Under the pieces are notes generated by a model. It saw only the letters and a program-made list of their open reading frames with translations. It had not been told where the DNA came from and did no database searches. The translations under genes were made by a program, and so were the position numbers. Below, piece after piece: positions 1-8,582 of a stretch of DNA of 64,000 nt (positions are counted from its first letter, which is position 1; each line of letters begins with the position of its first letter). The stretch covers positions 1 through 64,000 of the forward strand of contig NZ_QQTO01000005.1 in NCBI RefSeq assembly GCF_003351345.1, given 5' to 3'. This DNA is from Allobosea caraganae. GTDB lineage: Bacteria; Pseudomonadota; Alphaproteobacteria; Rhizobiales; Beijerinckiaceae.

Positions 1-3000
1 TGTAGCCGGCGAGCGCGCCGAAGCGCAGGTTGTCGAAGACCGCGACGTCGCCGCCGACCATGAGCCCGCCGCTCGAGCGGGTCAGCTTGCCGGCGTTGCG
101 GTCGCTCTCGCTGCGGCCCCAGGAGCCATAGCCCTGGCCCCAGAGCGCGAAGCGGTCGGACCTCAGCTTCGGCATCGGCCCGGTCGCGCTCGGGGCGAGG
201 TCGGCCGTGAAGCCGTAGTTCATGGTCGCCATCGGCGCCGCGCCGACCGCGCCGAAGGCCGAGCGCAGCCGCCCCGTCGCCGCATCGCGCAGCGCCGAGC
301 CCTCCTCGACCAGAACGCCCTTCGCCGAGGCGTGGATCTCGCCCGACAGCGCGTCGAAGGCGGCGCGGGCCGAGGGCGCGTCGAGCATCAGCAGGCTGTT
401 GTAGAGCGCCAGCGTCCCGCCCATCTGCGGCAGCGTATCGAGCCCGTGGGCCGTGGCGAACTGGTTGCGCGTCCGGGCCACGGTCTCGAAGATCGCAGGC
501 GGTGGAATTGGCGCCGGCGTGGGGCCGGCGCCAGGACCGGGATCGGTCGGGGTCTCAGGGGCGGGAGGCGTGACCGGCGGCGTGCCCGGATCGGGAGGGG
601 GGACGGGATCGCTGCCTTTGACCTGGATGACGAGGTCGACCTGGTTTGGGCGGTGATCGAGCGCGAGGTCGAGGAAGGCCGATTGCGTCGCAGCACCGGT
701 AAAGCTGCCGCCGACCCCGCCGGTCGCGGTGATGATGGTGTAGCGCTGGCCGTTGAGGTAGCTCGTCTGCGGGTCGAGCGCGCCGACAGCGACCCGGCTG
801 CCGGCCACCGTGGCGCTGCCCGAGGCCACGATCCGGTCGGCGGCGCCGTTGCCGGCGATCTCGACGGCATAGGTCGAGCCCGGGGCGAGCACGAGGTTGC
901 CGTTGATGGTGAGCGTGCCGATCGAATTGCCCGGCGAGATGGTGGCGCCGGACTGGACGGTCGTCGCGCCGACAACGCCGGTGCCGGCCAGAGTCGCGCC
1001 GTCCAGCACCGTGACCGCCGAGTTGGCGAGCGATCCGTTCACCGAGAGCTTTCCGGCCGCGACCACGGTCGAACCCGACAGGCCGCTGGTGCCGGTCAGG
1101 TCCAGGCTGCCGGCGCCGGCCTTGGCAAGGGAGCCGATGCCGTCGATGGCATTGGCGAAGCTGGCGTCGACCGCTTGGTCGATGACGAGCGCGGCATTGT
1201 TGAGGATCGCACCGCTGCCGAAGCTCGCGGCCTGGCCGCGTAGCGTGCCGGCCATGACCGTGGTGCCGCCCGCATAGCTGTTGACGCCGGTCAGGGTCGT
1301 CGTGCCCGAGCCCATCTGAAGCAGCGTGCCGCTGCCGGAGATGGTCCCGGCGAAGCTCACGGCATCCGAGCGGTTGAAGCCGAGCGTGGCATTGTTGACG
1401 ACGTCGCCCTGGATCGAACCGGTCGTGCCGCCGGCGCCGATGAGCAGGCGGCCGGCGGAGACCGTGGTGCCGCCCGTGTAGCTGTTTGCCCCCGCGAGGA
1501 TGAGCGTGCCGAGGTCGGACTTCACCAGCTCTGCGCTGCCAGTCAGGTTGGCGGCGATCGTCGCGGCATAGCTGGCGCCGTTGCCGGTGCCGTCTCCGAC
1601 GCGGATCACGGATTGCGGCCCGGCCAAGATGATGTCGCCGCCCAGAACGGTATAGCCGTTGCTGGCGAACTGCATGCCAGCCGCCGTGACGGCGCCGAGG
1701 CTGTTGTCGACGGTGACGCTGCCGCCCGCGCTCTGGAAGATGGCGAAGCCCGGCTGCGGAGCCATGGCGGTGTTCAGCGCGCCATTGACGTCGGTCCAAT
1801 TCGCGGCGGTCGCGCTCCAGGTGCCGGAGCCGCCGTCGATCACGCGGTTATCGGCGTTGCCGGCTGCGGCCCCATCCCAGAAATTGAACGGGCCCGTGGG
1901 CAGGGTCGCGGTGCTGACGAGGTTCACCTGTCCGGGAACCGCAGTCTGCACGGTATACTCCGCCACGATCGTCCCCGCCGGCACCGAGCCGATATCGAGG
2001 CCGTTATCGGTGAGGCCGCCGCCATAGCTCAGGATGCGATAGACGCCCGGCCCGAAGCCCGTGGCGGCAGAGATGTTAAGCGAGCCGTCGAGCACCAGGG
2101 CGCCAGTCACGTTGAACAGCGGCTGCGTGCCAGGGGCACCGAGCGTCGCGTCGATCCGCGCGCCCGGGGCAAGGTCGAGCGAGGCCATCGTCAAGGTCTG
2201 GCCCTGCATGCCGAGCAGCGTGCCCGCAACGCTGACCGTGCTCATAATGGTCCCGGTACCGCCCAGGGTGCCGTTCGTCTGGATCGTGGTCGTCGGGCTC
2301 GTCATCGTGCCGGATACGGAAAGAGCGCCGGACTGCACGGAGACGCTCGACGAGAAGGCGCCGGCGCCGTCGAGTTGCCAGGAGGCGCCCTGCATCGACA
2401 GGCTCTCGAAGGCGAGGAATTTTCCGATATCCTCGCTGCCGCTGCCGAGAAGCACGAGCGCGTCGGTTCCGCTGCCGCCCTGGACGTTTCCGGTCAGCGT
2501 GGAGCCGGTGTCGAGATTGAGGGTCCGGGCGAAGTTGCCCGCGAAGTTGATGGCGTTGACCGCTCCGGAGACGGTGCCGCTATTGGTCACCGTCCCGGCC
2601 CTCCCGAGATAGAGCCCGTCGCTGGCGATCGAGCGGATCGTGCCGGTATTGACGAAGGTTCCGCCGCCCGTCGCCTCGACTGCGCGCCTTGCGCCGGTCG
2701 CTCCCGTCGATTCGATCAGGCCGTCATTGGTGAAGGTCAGCGGCGCGCTCGCGCTGGCATAGACGCCGTTGAACGCACCGCTTATCCGGCCCGTGGCGGT
2801 ATTGGTGACGGTGCTGGCACCGCCTTGCACGAGGACGCCGGCCGCGAAATTCGTCCCCGTGTTGATGATCGTGCCGGAGTTGATCACGGTGCGCGACGCG
2901 CCCTGGCCGACGGCGACGGCATTGCTGCTGTTATTGGCGGTGATGGTGCCACCGAAGAGGTTGGTGACGATGCCGCCGAAGCGCAGCGACACCAGGTCGC

Positions 3001-3526
3001 CGGCAGTCCCGGTCTGCGTGATCGTGCCGACATTCGTCACCGAGCCGGCTCCGGCAGTCGGAATGCCGATCATGATGGCGCTCAAGGCGGAGTTGATCGT
3101 GGCGCCGGCCTGGTTGTCGACGCTGCCACCGCCGGCCAGGGCGATGGCGTTGCTGACGGAGCCCGCGGTGATCGTGCCGAAATTGCTGACGGAGGAACCC
3201 GCAAACGACAGCGAGACCGTGTTGGCGAGCGAGGATGAGAGCGACCCGCGATTGGTCAGGGCCCAGGCGCTGGTGGTGGCGCGCATGGCGCCGGTCCCGG
3301 CGGCGTTGGTGACCGTGATCCCCGGCGATATCTCGACCGTAGAGCCGATCTGCGTATCCAGGTTCACACCGCCTGACACATTCGAGATGATATCGAGATC
3401 GGCGGCGGATGCGCTCGTCGCGGCGGCGATTGACGCCAGCGCCACCGTGCTCGCCAGTAGGAGATAAAGGGCGGGCTTTTTCCGCGCGAGATCGCTCGAT
3501 CGGCTGATCTCTTCAAAGATATTCAT
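1..3526 (-). CDS. Autotransporter outer-membrane protein (partial, C-terminus beyond left edge)
   Basis: Type Va secreted surface protein; about 1175 residues are visible. The start at 3526 begins MNIFEEISRSSDLARKK, followed by a long signal peptide with a hydrophobic stretch ending near ASAADLD (~residue 42). The passenger is a Ser/Thr/Gly/Asn-rich beta-helix. Around residues 680-760 it carries passenger-associated repeats of the form LAGANSYTGGTTVSAG and LTGVNSYAGGTTVMAG. A proline-rich hinge (PPPDPGTPPVTPP...) lies near residues 975-1008. The first strands of the beta-barrel (LWGQGYGSWG ... GGDVAVFDN) begin ~50 residues before the left edge. No cysteine was seen in the passenger, which is usual for the family. 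The barrel and the final aromatic residue cannot be seen. Adhesion is a plausible role, but nothing in the sequence proves it. It is divergent from the LuxR-type gene at 4078. Confidence 0.88.
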   Translation of the reverse strand, partial: MNIFEEISRSSDLARKKPALYLLLASTVALASIAAATSASAADLDIISNVSGGVNLDTQIGSTVEISPGITVTNAAGTGAMRATTSAWALTNRGSLSSSLANTVSLSFAGSSVSNFGTITAGSVSNAIALAGGGSVDNQAGATINSALSAIMIGIPTAGAGSVTNVGTITQTGTAGDLVSLRFGGIVTNLFGGTITANNSSNAVAVGQGASRTVINSGTIINTGTNFAAGVLVQGGASTVTNTATGRISGAFNGVYASASAPLTFTNDGLIESTGATGARRAVEATGGGTFVNTGTIRSIASDGLYLGRAGTVTNSGTVSGAVNAINFAGNFARTLNLDTGSTLTGNVQGGSGTDALVLLGSGSEDIGKFLAFESLSMQGASWQLDGAGAFSSSVSVQSGALSVSGTMTSPTTTIQTNGTLGGTGTIMSTVSVAGTLLGMQGQTLTMASLDLAPGARIDATLGAPGTQPLFNVTGALVLDGSLNISAATGFGPGVYRILSYGGGLTDNGLDIGSVPAGTIVAEYTVQTAVPGQVNLVSTATLPTGPFNFWDGAAAGNADNRVIDGGSGTWSATAANWTDVNGALNTAMAPQPGFAIFQSAGGSVTVDNSLGAVTAAGMQFASNGYTVLGGDIILAGPQSVIRVGDGTGNGASYAATIAANLTGSAELVKSDLGTLILAGANSYTGGTTVSAGRLLIGAGGTTGSIQGDVVNNATLGFNRSDAVSFAGTISGSGTLLQMGSGTTTLTGVNSYAGGTTVMAGTLRGQAASFGSGAILNNAALVIDQAVDASFANAIDGIGSLAKAGAGSLDLTGTSGLSGSTVVAAGKLSVNGSLANSAVTVLDGATLAGTGVVGATTVQSGATISPGNSIGTLTINGNLVLAPGSTYAVEIAGNGAADRIVASGSATVAGSRVAVGALDPQTSYLNGQRYTIITATGGVGGSFTGAATQSAFLDLALDHRPNQVDLVIQVKGSDPVPPPDPGTPPVTPPAPETPTDPGPGAGPTPAPIPPPAIFETVARTRNQFATAHGLDTLPQMGGTLALYNSLLMLDAPSARAAFDALSGEIHASAKGVLVEEGSALRDAATGRLRSAFGAVGAAPMATMNYGFTADLAPSATGPMPKLRSDRFALWGQGYGSWGRSESDRNAGKLTRSSGGLMVGGDVAVFDNLRFGALAGY

Positions 3527-3674
3527 CGATATTGGCCCCCGGCCACCGCCAACCCGATTCGATCGGCAGAAACATGGGACTATTTTAAGAAGTCGTGGTG
3601 GGTCGGCGCCCCCCCGGAAAAAGGAGGTTGCAAAAATAAACCCATGAATCGGGATCATATTCTACGAAATGCAC

Positions 3675-3692
3675 CGCGAATAACGATTCGCG
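3675..3692. promoter_or_regulatory. Inverted repeat upstream of autotransporter
   Basis: Perfect 7-bp dyad CGCGAAT/ATTCGCG with a 4-nt spacer, ~150 bp upstream of the autotransporter start and within the divergent spacer shared with the LuxR-type gene. It may be an operator; no regulator can be assigned. Confidence 0.3.
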
Positions 3693-3742
3693 TGCTGGGG
3701 TATTGTTGGCGTCACATAGCTTTCATATAGAAATATGGAGCG

Positions 3743-3961
3743 ATGGACATGCACGCGTTGCAGCCGCGCCAAGTCGTCTTGGCATCCCGCGCGCCACGCA
3801 GAGCTGTCATGATCTACAATCCTAAGAGCAAAAAATTCTACGTGAAGGCCAAAGAACTCCTCTTAATTTGCCCATCTCGATGCATTGGCAGGATATCCGG
3901 CGAATTTGTTCGCGTTTCTGAATTGCAACTCCCGAAAACGGGAGTTGCCGGAGAAATATGA
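3743..3961 (+). CDS. Possible small protein of unknown function
   Basis: A 72-codon frame in the otherwise empty 551-bp spacer between the autotransporter and the LuxR-type gene. GGAG at ~3735 could serve a start at 3743 or 3749. The middle is Lys-rich (NPKSKKFYVKAKELLL) and has two Cys. Its last codons coincide with the perfect inverted repeat at 3925-3948, so the frame may be fortuitous. I do not recognise it. Confidence 0.22.
   Translation: MDMHALQPRQVVLASRAPRRAVMIYNPKSKKFYVKAKELLLICPSRCIGRISGEFVRVSELQLPKTGVAGEI
3925..3948. promoter_or_regulatory. lux-box-like perfect inverted repeat
   Basis: Ten-bp perfect arms GCAACTCCCG and CGGGAGTTGC around AAAA, ~130 bp upstream of the LuxR-type gene and ~400 bp upstream of the divergent autotransporter. 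Length and symmetry resemble lux/tra boxes, but it lacks a T-run, so it is less likely to be a terminator. A binding site for the adjacent LuxR protein is an inference. Confidence 0.45.
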
Positions 3962-4077
3962 ACGCCATATTGGGCGCCGATAGTTGCCGTAGAGCAGCCT
4001 TCGCTGCAGTAGCGTAGAGTTTGGGGCTGCGTTCTCGCCGGTAGCCCGTCGTTGCCGTCAGTTCCGGTATTCATTCG

Positions 4078-4797
4078 ATGGACCAGATCATGATCGAACG
4101 ATATGCCGAAACACTGCTGGCCTGCTCGACGATGTCTGACGTCCAGCACGCCTTCGGCATCGCGATCGCCAATGACGGCTTTTTCACCTCGGCGGCGCGC
4201 GCCTTCACTCCAAGAAGCAAGCATCAGGTCGAAACATTCTTCCTGAACTGGCCAGAAGAGTGGAAGAAGCTGAGCATCGAGAGGCAATTCGTCAAAAAGA
4301 GCCCTGTCGTCAGCGAAGCGCGGCGGCGACATGCACCGTTCACTTGGGAGCAGCTCAAGGGGGAGCGGCTTTTCAGTGCCGAGGAGAACGAGGTTTGGGC
4401 CTTGGTCGTGGAATGGGGATGGACGGACGGTTTCGTCGTGCCGATCCATGGACCATGCGGCTATGCCGCCACTATCGCCATGGCGAGCAAGGAGAAGCAG
4501 CTCAAGCTCCCCCCGGCCACGAGGATGCGCCTCTATATGCTGGCGATCCTGACGCATGAACGCTGCCGCAGCCTGAGCAAGTTCCTGTCAGCCTCTCCCC
4601 TAGACGAAGCCTTGACCGCGCGCGAGCTCGAATGCCTCAAATGGGTCGCAGACGGCCAGACCGATGAGAGGATCGGCGTCATTCTCGGCATTTCGTCCGA
4701 GACCGTCCGATTTCACGTCGACAACGTCCGCGGCAAGCTCGGCGTGCGCAATCGCGCTCAGGCCGTCGCGCAGCTGTATCTGTCCGGCTTGCTGTGA
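4078..4797 (+). CDS. LuxR-family regulator with autoinducer-binding domain (solo)
   Basis: A 239-residue cytosolic transcription factor. Residues ~15-165 match the autoinducer-binding domain (WPEEWKK ... FTWEQL ... DGFVVPIHGP). Residues ~178-237 form the GerE/LuxR helix-turn-helix (LTARELECLKWVADGQTDERI ... VRFHVDNVRGKLGVRNRAQAV). Against the usual acyl-homoserine-lactone pocket, the Trp (W62), Pro (P76) and later Trp (W90) are kept, but the conserved Tyr and Asp positions are Ser66 and Ser75, so the ligand may not be a standard AHL. No luxI homologue is in the window. ATG 4078 is used; ATG 4090 is an alternative. It is divergent from the autotransporter and convergent with the importer genes at 4918. 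Confidence 0.88.
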   Translation: MDQIMIERYAETLLACSTMSDVQHAFGIAIANDGFFTSAARAFTPRSKHQVETFFLNWPEEWKKLSIERQFVKKSPVVSEARRRHAPFTWEQLKGERLFSAEENEVWALVVEWGWTDGFVVPIHGPCGYAATIAMASKEKQLKLPPATRMRLYMLAILTHERCRSLSKFLSASPLDEALTARELECLKWVADGQTDERIGVILGISSETVRFHVDNVRGKLGVRNRAQAVAQLYLSGLL

Positions 4798-4917
4798 ATG
4801 GCCCGGCGGTTCAGGCCGGCGTCCATGGCCCAGCGGCTGAAAGCGATCCAAATTGGATATCGGCGACGGTCGAATGCCTGATCTGGTCACTCTCGATCGC
4901 ACTTCGCACGATCAACC

Positions 4918-5772
4918 TCATTGCAGCTTCTGGTTCAGAGCATCGCGAAGCCCGTCGCCCAGGATATTGAAGCAGAGGACGACGACGAAGATGGCGAGGC
5001 CCGGAAACAGCGTCAGGTGATCGGCGACGCCGAGGTAGCTGCGCCCATCCGCCAGCATGGCGCCCCATTCGGAGCTTGGCGGTTGCGCCCCTAGCCCAAT
5101 GAAAGACAGCGCCGCGCCGACGAGAATGGCCGAGCCGATGCGCAGGCTCATATAGACGATCACCGCCGGGAGGGCTCCGGGCAGGATATGATGGAGGATC
5201 AGCTTGAACCTGGACACGCCGATGCTGCGAGCCGCCTGAACGTACTGAGCCTGCTTCAGCACCAAAGTGCTGCCGCGGACGAGCCGGGCAAAAACCGGGA
5301 CGCTGAACACGGCTACCGCCCAGATGACGTTTCCCACTCCCGGCCCGAGCAGGGCCACCACTGCGATGGCCAGCAGGAGACCGGGAAACGCGAACAGCAC
5401 ATCGCATAGCCGCATCAGAAGAGCATCGACCCAGCCGCCGCTCCAACCGCTGACGAGCCCCATGATCGTGCCGATGAGGCCACCGGCCAACGCCGAGATC
5501 AACCCTACGGCGAGGGAGACGCGGCCGCCCCAGATGATCCGGCTAAGGATGTCGCGGCCATAGGAATCGGTGCCGGCAAGATGGGCCGCGGACGGCGGCT
5601 GCAGAAGCGCGTCGTAGTCGGCGGCAGCAGGGTCGTAAGGCGCGATATAGGGCGCGAACACCGCGGCAAGGACGATGAGGACAATGAGCGCCGCCGCCAG
5701 GAGCGCAGTGTGCCTGCGACGAAAGCGCCGCCAGAATTCCCGGGCCGGCGAGCGGATGGCAGGCGCTGTCAT
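4918..5772 (-). CDS. ABC importer permease, DppC/GsiD type
   Basis: A 284-residue inner-membrane permease of the peptide/glutathione/nickel class. An N-terminal OppC-like helix (ALLAAALIVLIVLAAVFAPYI, residues ~20-40) is followed by a BPD_transp_1 core. The core has the EAA-type loop SIGVSRFKLILHHILPGALPAV and the C-terminal motif LSFIGLGAQPPSSEWGAML typical of DppC. The start at 5772 (MTAPAIRS) overlaps the stop of the upstream permease by 4 bp (ATGA), indicating translational coupling. It is the last gene of the minus-strand operon that begins at 10127. Substrate is unknown; a small peptide, glutathione or organosulfur compound fits the context. Confidence 0.9.
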   Translation of the reverse strand: MTAPAIRSPAREFWRRFRRRHTALLAAALIVLIVLAAVFAPYIAPYDPAAADYDALLQPPSAAHLAGTDSYGRDILSRIIWGGRVSLAVGLISALAGGLIGTIMGLVSGWSGGWVDALLMRLCDVLFAFPGLLLAIAVVALLGPGVGNVIWAVAVFSVPVFARLVRGSTLVLKQAQYVQAARSIGVSRFKLILHHILPGALPAVIVYMSLRIGSAILVGAALSFIGLGAQPPSSEWGAMLADGRSYLGVADHLTLFPGLAIFVVVLCFNILGDGLRDALNQKLQ

Positions 5773-6692
5773 GATCGCAACCGGATCGCGGGGTTCAGTA
5801 CGCCGTAGAGGAGGTCGACCACGAGGTTTATGAGCACGAACTCGGCGGAAAGGAGCAGGATCAACGCCTGGATCACGGGATAGTCGCGGAACGCGATGCT
5901 GTCGACGAGCAGGCGGCCCAGGCCTGGCCAGGCGAACACCGTCTCGACCACGATTGCGCCGCCCAGCAGCGTCCCGAATTCCAGCCCCGTCAGGGTGACC
6001 ACGGGGATCAACGCGTTGCGCGCCGCGTGGCGCCAGATCACGCGTCGTTCGGTCAGGCCCTTGCTGCGTGCCGTACGGACATAGTCTTCGCCGGCGACAT
6101 CGACGAAGGCCGAGCGCGTGAAGCGGGCGAGCACGGCAGCCACCCCGACGCCAAGCGTGAATGATGGCATGAGGAGCGAACGCCATCCGTCGAAACCGCC
6201 TGTCGGCAGCCAGCCGAGATGCACTGAAAACAGATCGATGAGCAGCAGCCCAAGCCAAAAGCCGGGAAAGGACAGGCCCCCGATCGCCGCCAGCATGGCG
6301 GCCTGGTCCTGCCACCGCCCGCGTTTGACCCCGGCCCAAACGCCGAGCAAGCCCCCCGTCAGGGTCGCCCATCCCATCGCCGCCAGGGTGAGCCACAGGG
6401 TTGGCAGGAAGCGCGCCCCGATGACCTCGATCACCGGCTCATGCGTGCGGCTGGAGATGCCGAAATCGCCGCGAAGGGTCGCTCCGGCGTAGCGCAGGTA
6501 CTGCTCTGAAATCGGTCGGTCGAGCCCGAGCGCTTCGCGCGCGGAGGCCACCTCCTGTTCCGTCGCATCCGCACCCGCCACCAGGCGCGCCGGATCGCCC
6601 GGCAACAGCCGGACGAAGCCGAACACGAACAGCGACACGGCGAACAGCACCGGCACGGCGCCGATGAGCCGCTTCAGGAAGAATGCGAGCAT
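5769..6692 (-). CDS. ABC importer permease, DppB/GsiC type
   Basis: A 307-residue membrane protein starting MLAFFLKRLIGAVPVLFAVSLFVFGFVRLLPGDPA, the classic DppB N-terminus (first helix plus LLPGDP). It has about six transmembrane segments and the EAA-like loop TARSKGLTERRVIWRHAARNALIPVVT. The C-terminus is VVDLLYGVLNPAIRLRS. It pairs with the DppC-type protein encoded just downstream (4-bp overlap). A 51-bp gap separates it from the ATPase gene upstream. Confidence 0.9.
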   Translation of the reverse strand: MLAFFLKRLIGAVPVLFAVSLFVFGFVRLLPGDPARLVAGADATEQEVASAREALGLDRPISEQYLRYAGATLRGDFGISSRTHEPVIEVIGARFLPTLWLTLAAMGWATLTGGLLGVWAGVKRGRWQDQAAMLAAIGGLSFPGFWLGLLLIDLFSVHLGWLPTGGFDGWRSLLMPSFTLGVGVAAVLARFTRSAFVDVAGEDYVRTARSKGLTERRVIWRHAARNALIPVVTLTGLEFGTLLGGAIVVETVFAWPGLGRLLVDSIAFRDYPVIQALILLLSAEFVLINLVVDLLYGVLNPAIRLRS

Positions 6693-6743
6693 CGGCTCTC
6701 ACTCCTCGCGTCGGCATTCAGCACAGCGTGCATCGCTTCGTCC

Positions 6744-8570
6744 TCAATAGAGACCTCCCACGCGGTGCCGGGCGACGTAGTGGCCCGGCCCGACCTGGAT
6801 CAGCGGAGCCACGTCCGGCACGTCGTCCGGCGCCCGCAGCGGGCTTGGCACCTCCGTGTCGTCGATCGCGACCTCGTCCCGGCGCCGCGAGGGATCGGGC
6901 ACCGGGACGGCGCTGAGCAGGCGGCGCGTATAGGCGTGTTGCGGCGAGGCGAGTACCGCCTGGCGCGGCCCGATCTCGACGAGCTGCCCGAGATACATCA
7001 CTGCGACACGGTGGCTTATCCGTTCGACCACCGCCATGTCATGGGAGATGAACAGGCAGGCGAGGCCGAGCTTTCGCTGCAAGCCCATCAGCAGGTTGAC
7101 GATCTGCGCGCGGATCGACACGTCGAGCGCCGCGACCGCCTCGTCGGCGATGATCAGTTGCGGCTCCGAGGCGAGGGCGCGCGCGATGCCGACGCGCTGG
7201 CACTGGCCGCCCGAGAGCTCGTGAGGATAGCGCGAGACGAACTCGCGCGGGAGGCCGACCAGGTCGAGCAGCTCTTCGACGCGGCGCATGACGGCCGCCC
7301 CTTTGAGGAGGCCATGGGTGCGTATCGGTTCCGCCACTGAGAAGCCGACCGTGAGGCGCGGATCCAGCGCGCTGAACGGATCCTGGAAGACATATTGGAT
7401 GCCGCGTCGCGAAGCGCTGTCCGCGGCGGTATTCGGAGCCACCGTGAGGACGTCCTGGCCCCGGAACAGGATTCGCCCCGAGGAAGGCTCTTCGAGACGC
7501 ACGATGCTGCGTCCGAGCGTGCTCTTGCCGCAGCCGCTTTCGCCGACCAGCGCGACCGTCTCGCCCGGATAGATGTCGAGGCTCACCTGCTCGACGGCGT
7601 GGACCCGGGCGCGGATTCCGCCCAGCATGCCCCGGATGTCGAACCGGGTGACGAGATCGCGGACCTCCAGCACCGGCGGCGCGGCGGTCACGGTATCCTG
7701 CGGTCCGGTCGGCGCGGGCGGTTCCGGGAACGGCACCGGCAGAGCCTCGTCGTTGAGGCTGCCGAGCACCGGCACGGCTGCAAGCAGGCTGCGCGTATAG
7801 GGATGGGAGGGCGCGGCGAAGAGGGCGCCGACCGTGCCCTCTTCGAGGCGTTCGCCGGCGCGCATCACCACGACGCGATCGGCGAGTTCGGCCACCACCC
7901 CCATGTCGTGCGTGATGAACAGCAGGCCGGTGCCGAGGTCGCGCTGGAGCTCGCGCAACAGGCGCAGCACCTGCGCCTGGACGGTGACGTCGAGCGCGGT
8001 CGTCGGCTCGTCGGCGATGAGAAGCCGCGGCCGGCTCGCCAGCGCAATCGCAATCATCGCCCGCTGCCGCATGCCGCCCGAGATCTCGAACGGATAGGCG
8101 CGCAATTGCCGGGGCGCGTCGGGGATGCGGACGCGTTCGAGCAGGCGTCGCGCCTCGGCCAGAGCCGCCGTCCGGTCGAGCCGGCGGTGCTGCACGATGG
8201 CTTCGGCGATCTGGTCGCCGATCCGCATGACCGGGTTGAGCGAGCTCATCGGCTGCTGGAACACCATGGCGATCTCGGGGCCGCGCAGCCCCCGCATCGC
8301 CTCCGCATCCTCCTGCGCGAGATCGCGGACCTTGCCGCCATTGTCGCGATAGAGGATCCGCCCGGAATCGATCCGGCCGGGCCCATAGTCGAGAAGCCGG
8401 GTGATCGCCAGCGAGGCGACGGACTTGCCGGAGCCGGATTCACCGACCAGCGCCACGGTCTCGCCCGGCCGGACCGCCAGCCGGAGGTCGCGAACCACGG
8501 TCGTCCGGCCTCTCCCGGCTGGAAAGCTGACCGAGAGATCCTGGACGTCGAGCAGTTCCGGGTCGGCCAT
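6744..8570 (-). CDS. Fused double ABC ATPase, GsiA/DppD-DppF type
   Basis: A 608-residue cytosolic ATPase that powers the importer, with two nucleotide-binding domains in one chain as in GsiA/YejF. Domain 1 has Walker A GESGSGKS (residues 43-50), signature ISGGMRQR and Walker B LLIADEPTTALD. Domain 2 has GESGCGKST (~residue 340), signature LSGGQCQR and Walker B LIIADEAVAALD. In domain 2 the usual DEP is DEA and the usual QR(Q)R is QCQR; the catalytic Glu is kept. Each domain is followed by the oligopeptide-type C-terminal segment (HPYTRSLLAAVP, HAYTRRLLSAVP). It lies between the binding protein (12-bp gap) and the permeases. Confidence 0.92.
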   Translation of the reverse strand: MADPELLDVQDLSVSFPAGRGRTTVVRDLRLAVRPGETVALVGESGSGKSVASLAITRLLDYGPGRIDSGRILYRDNGGKVRDLAQEDAEAMRGLRGPEIAMVFQQPMSSLNPVMRIGDQIAEAIVQHRRLDRTAALAEARRLLERVRIPDAPRQLRAYPFEISGGMRQRAMIAIALASRPRLLIADEPTTALDVTVQAQVLRLLRELQRDLGTGLLFITHDMGVVAELADRVVVMRAGERLEEGTVGALFAAPSHPYTRSLLAAVPVLGSLNDEALPVPFPEPPAPTGPQDTVTAAPPVLEVRDLVTRFDIRGMLGGIRARVHAVEQVSLDIYPGETVALVGESGCGKSTLGRSIVRLEEPSSGRILFRGQDVLTVAPNTAADSASRRGIQYVFQDPFSALDPRLTVGFSVAEPIRTHGLLKGAAVMRRVEELLDLVGLPREFVSRYPHELSGGQCQRVGIARALASEPQLIIADEAVAALDVSIRAQIVNLLMGLQRKLGLACLFISHDMAVVERISHRVAVMYLGQLVEIGPRQAVLASPQHAYTRRLLSAVPVPDPSRRRDEVAIDDTEVPSPLRAPDDVPDVAPLIQVGPGHYVARHRVGGLY

Positions 8571-8582
8571 TGCGAACGCGAC

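Noticed and set aside
4846-4858. ATCCAAATTGGAT palindrome between the LuxR gene and the importer operon
   Set aside because: Lies between convergent 3' ends, is short and lacks a T-run; probably chance.
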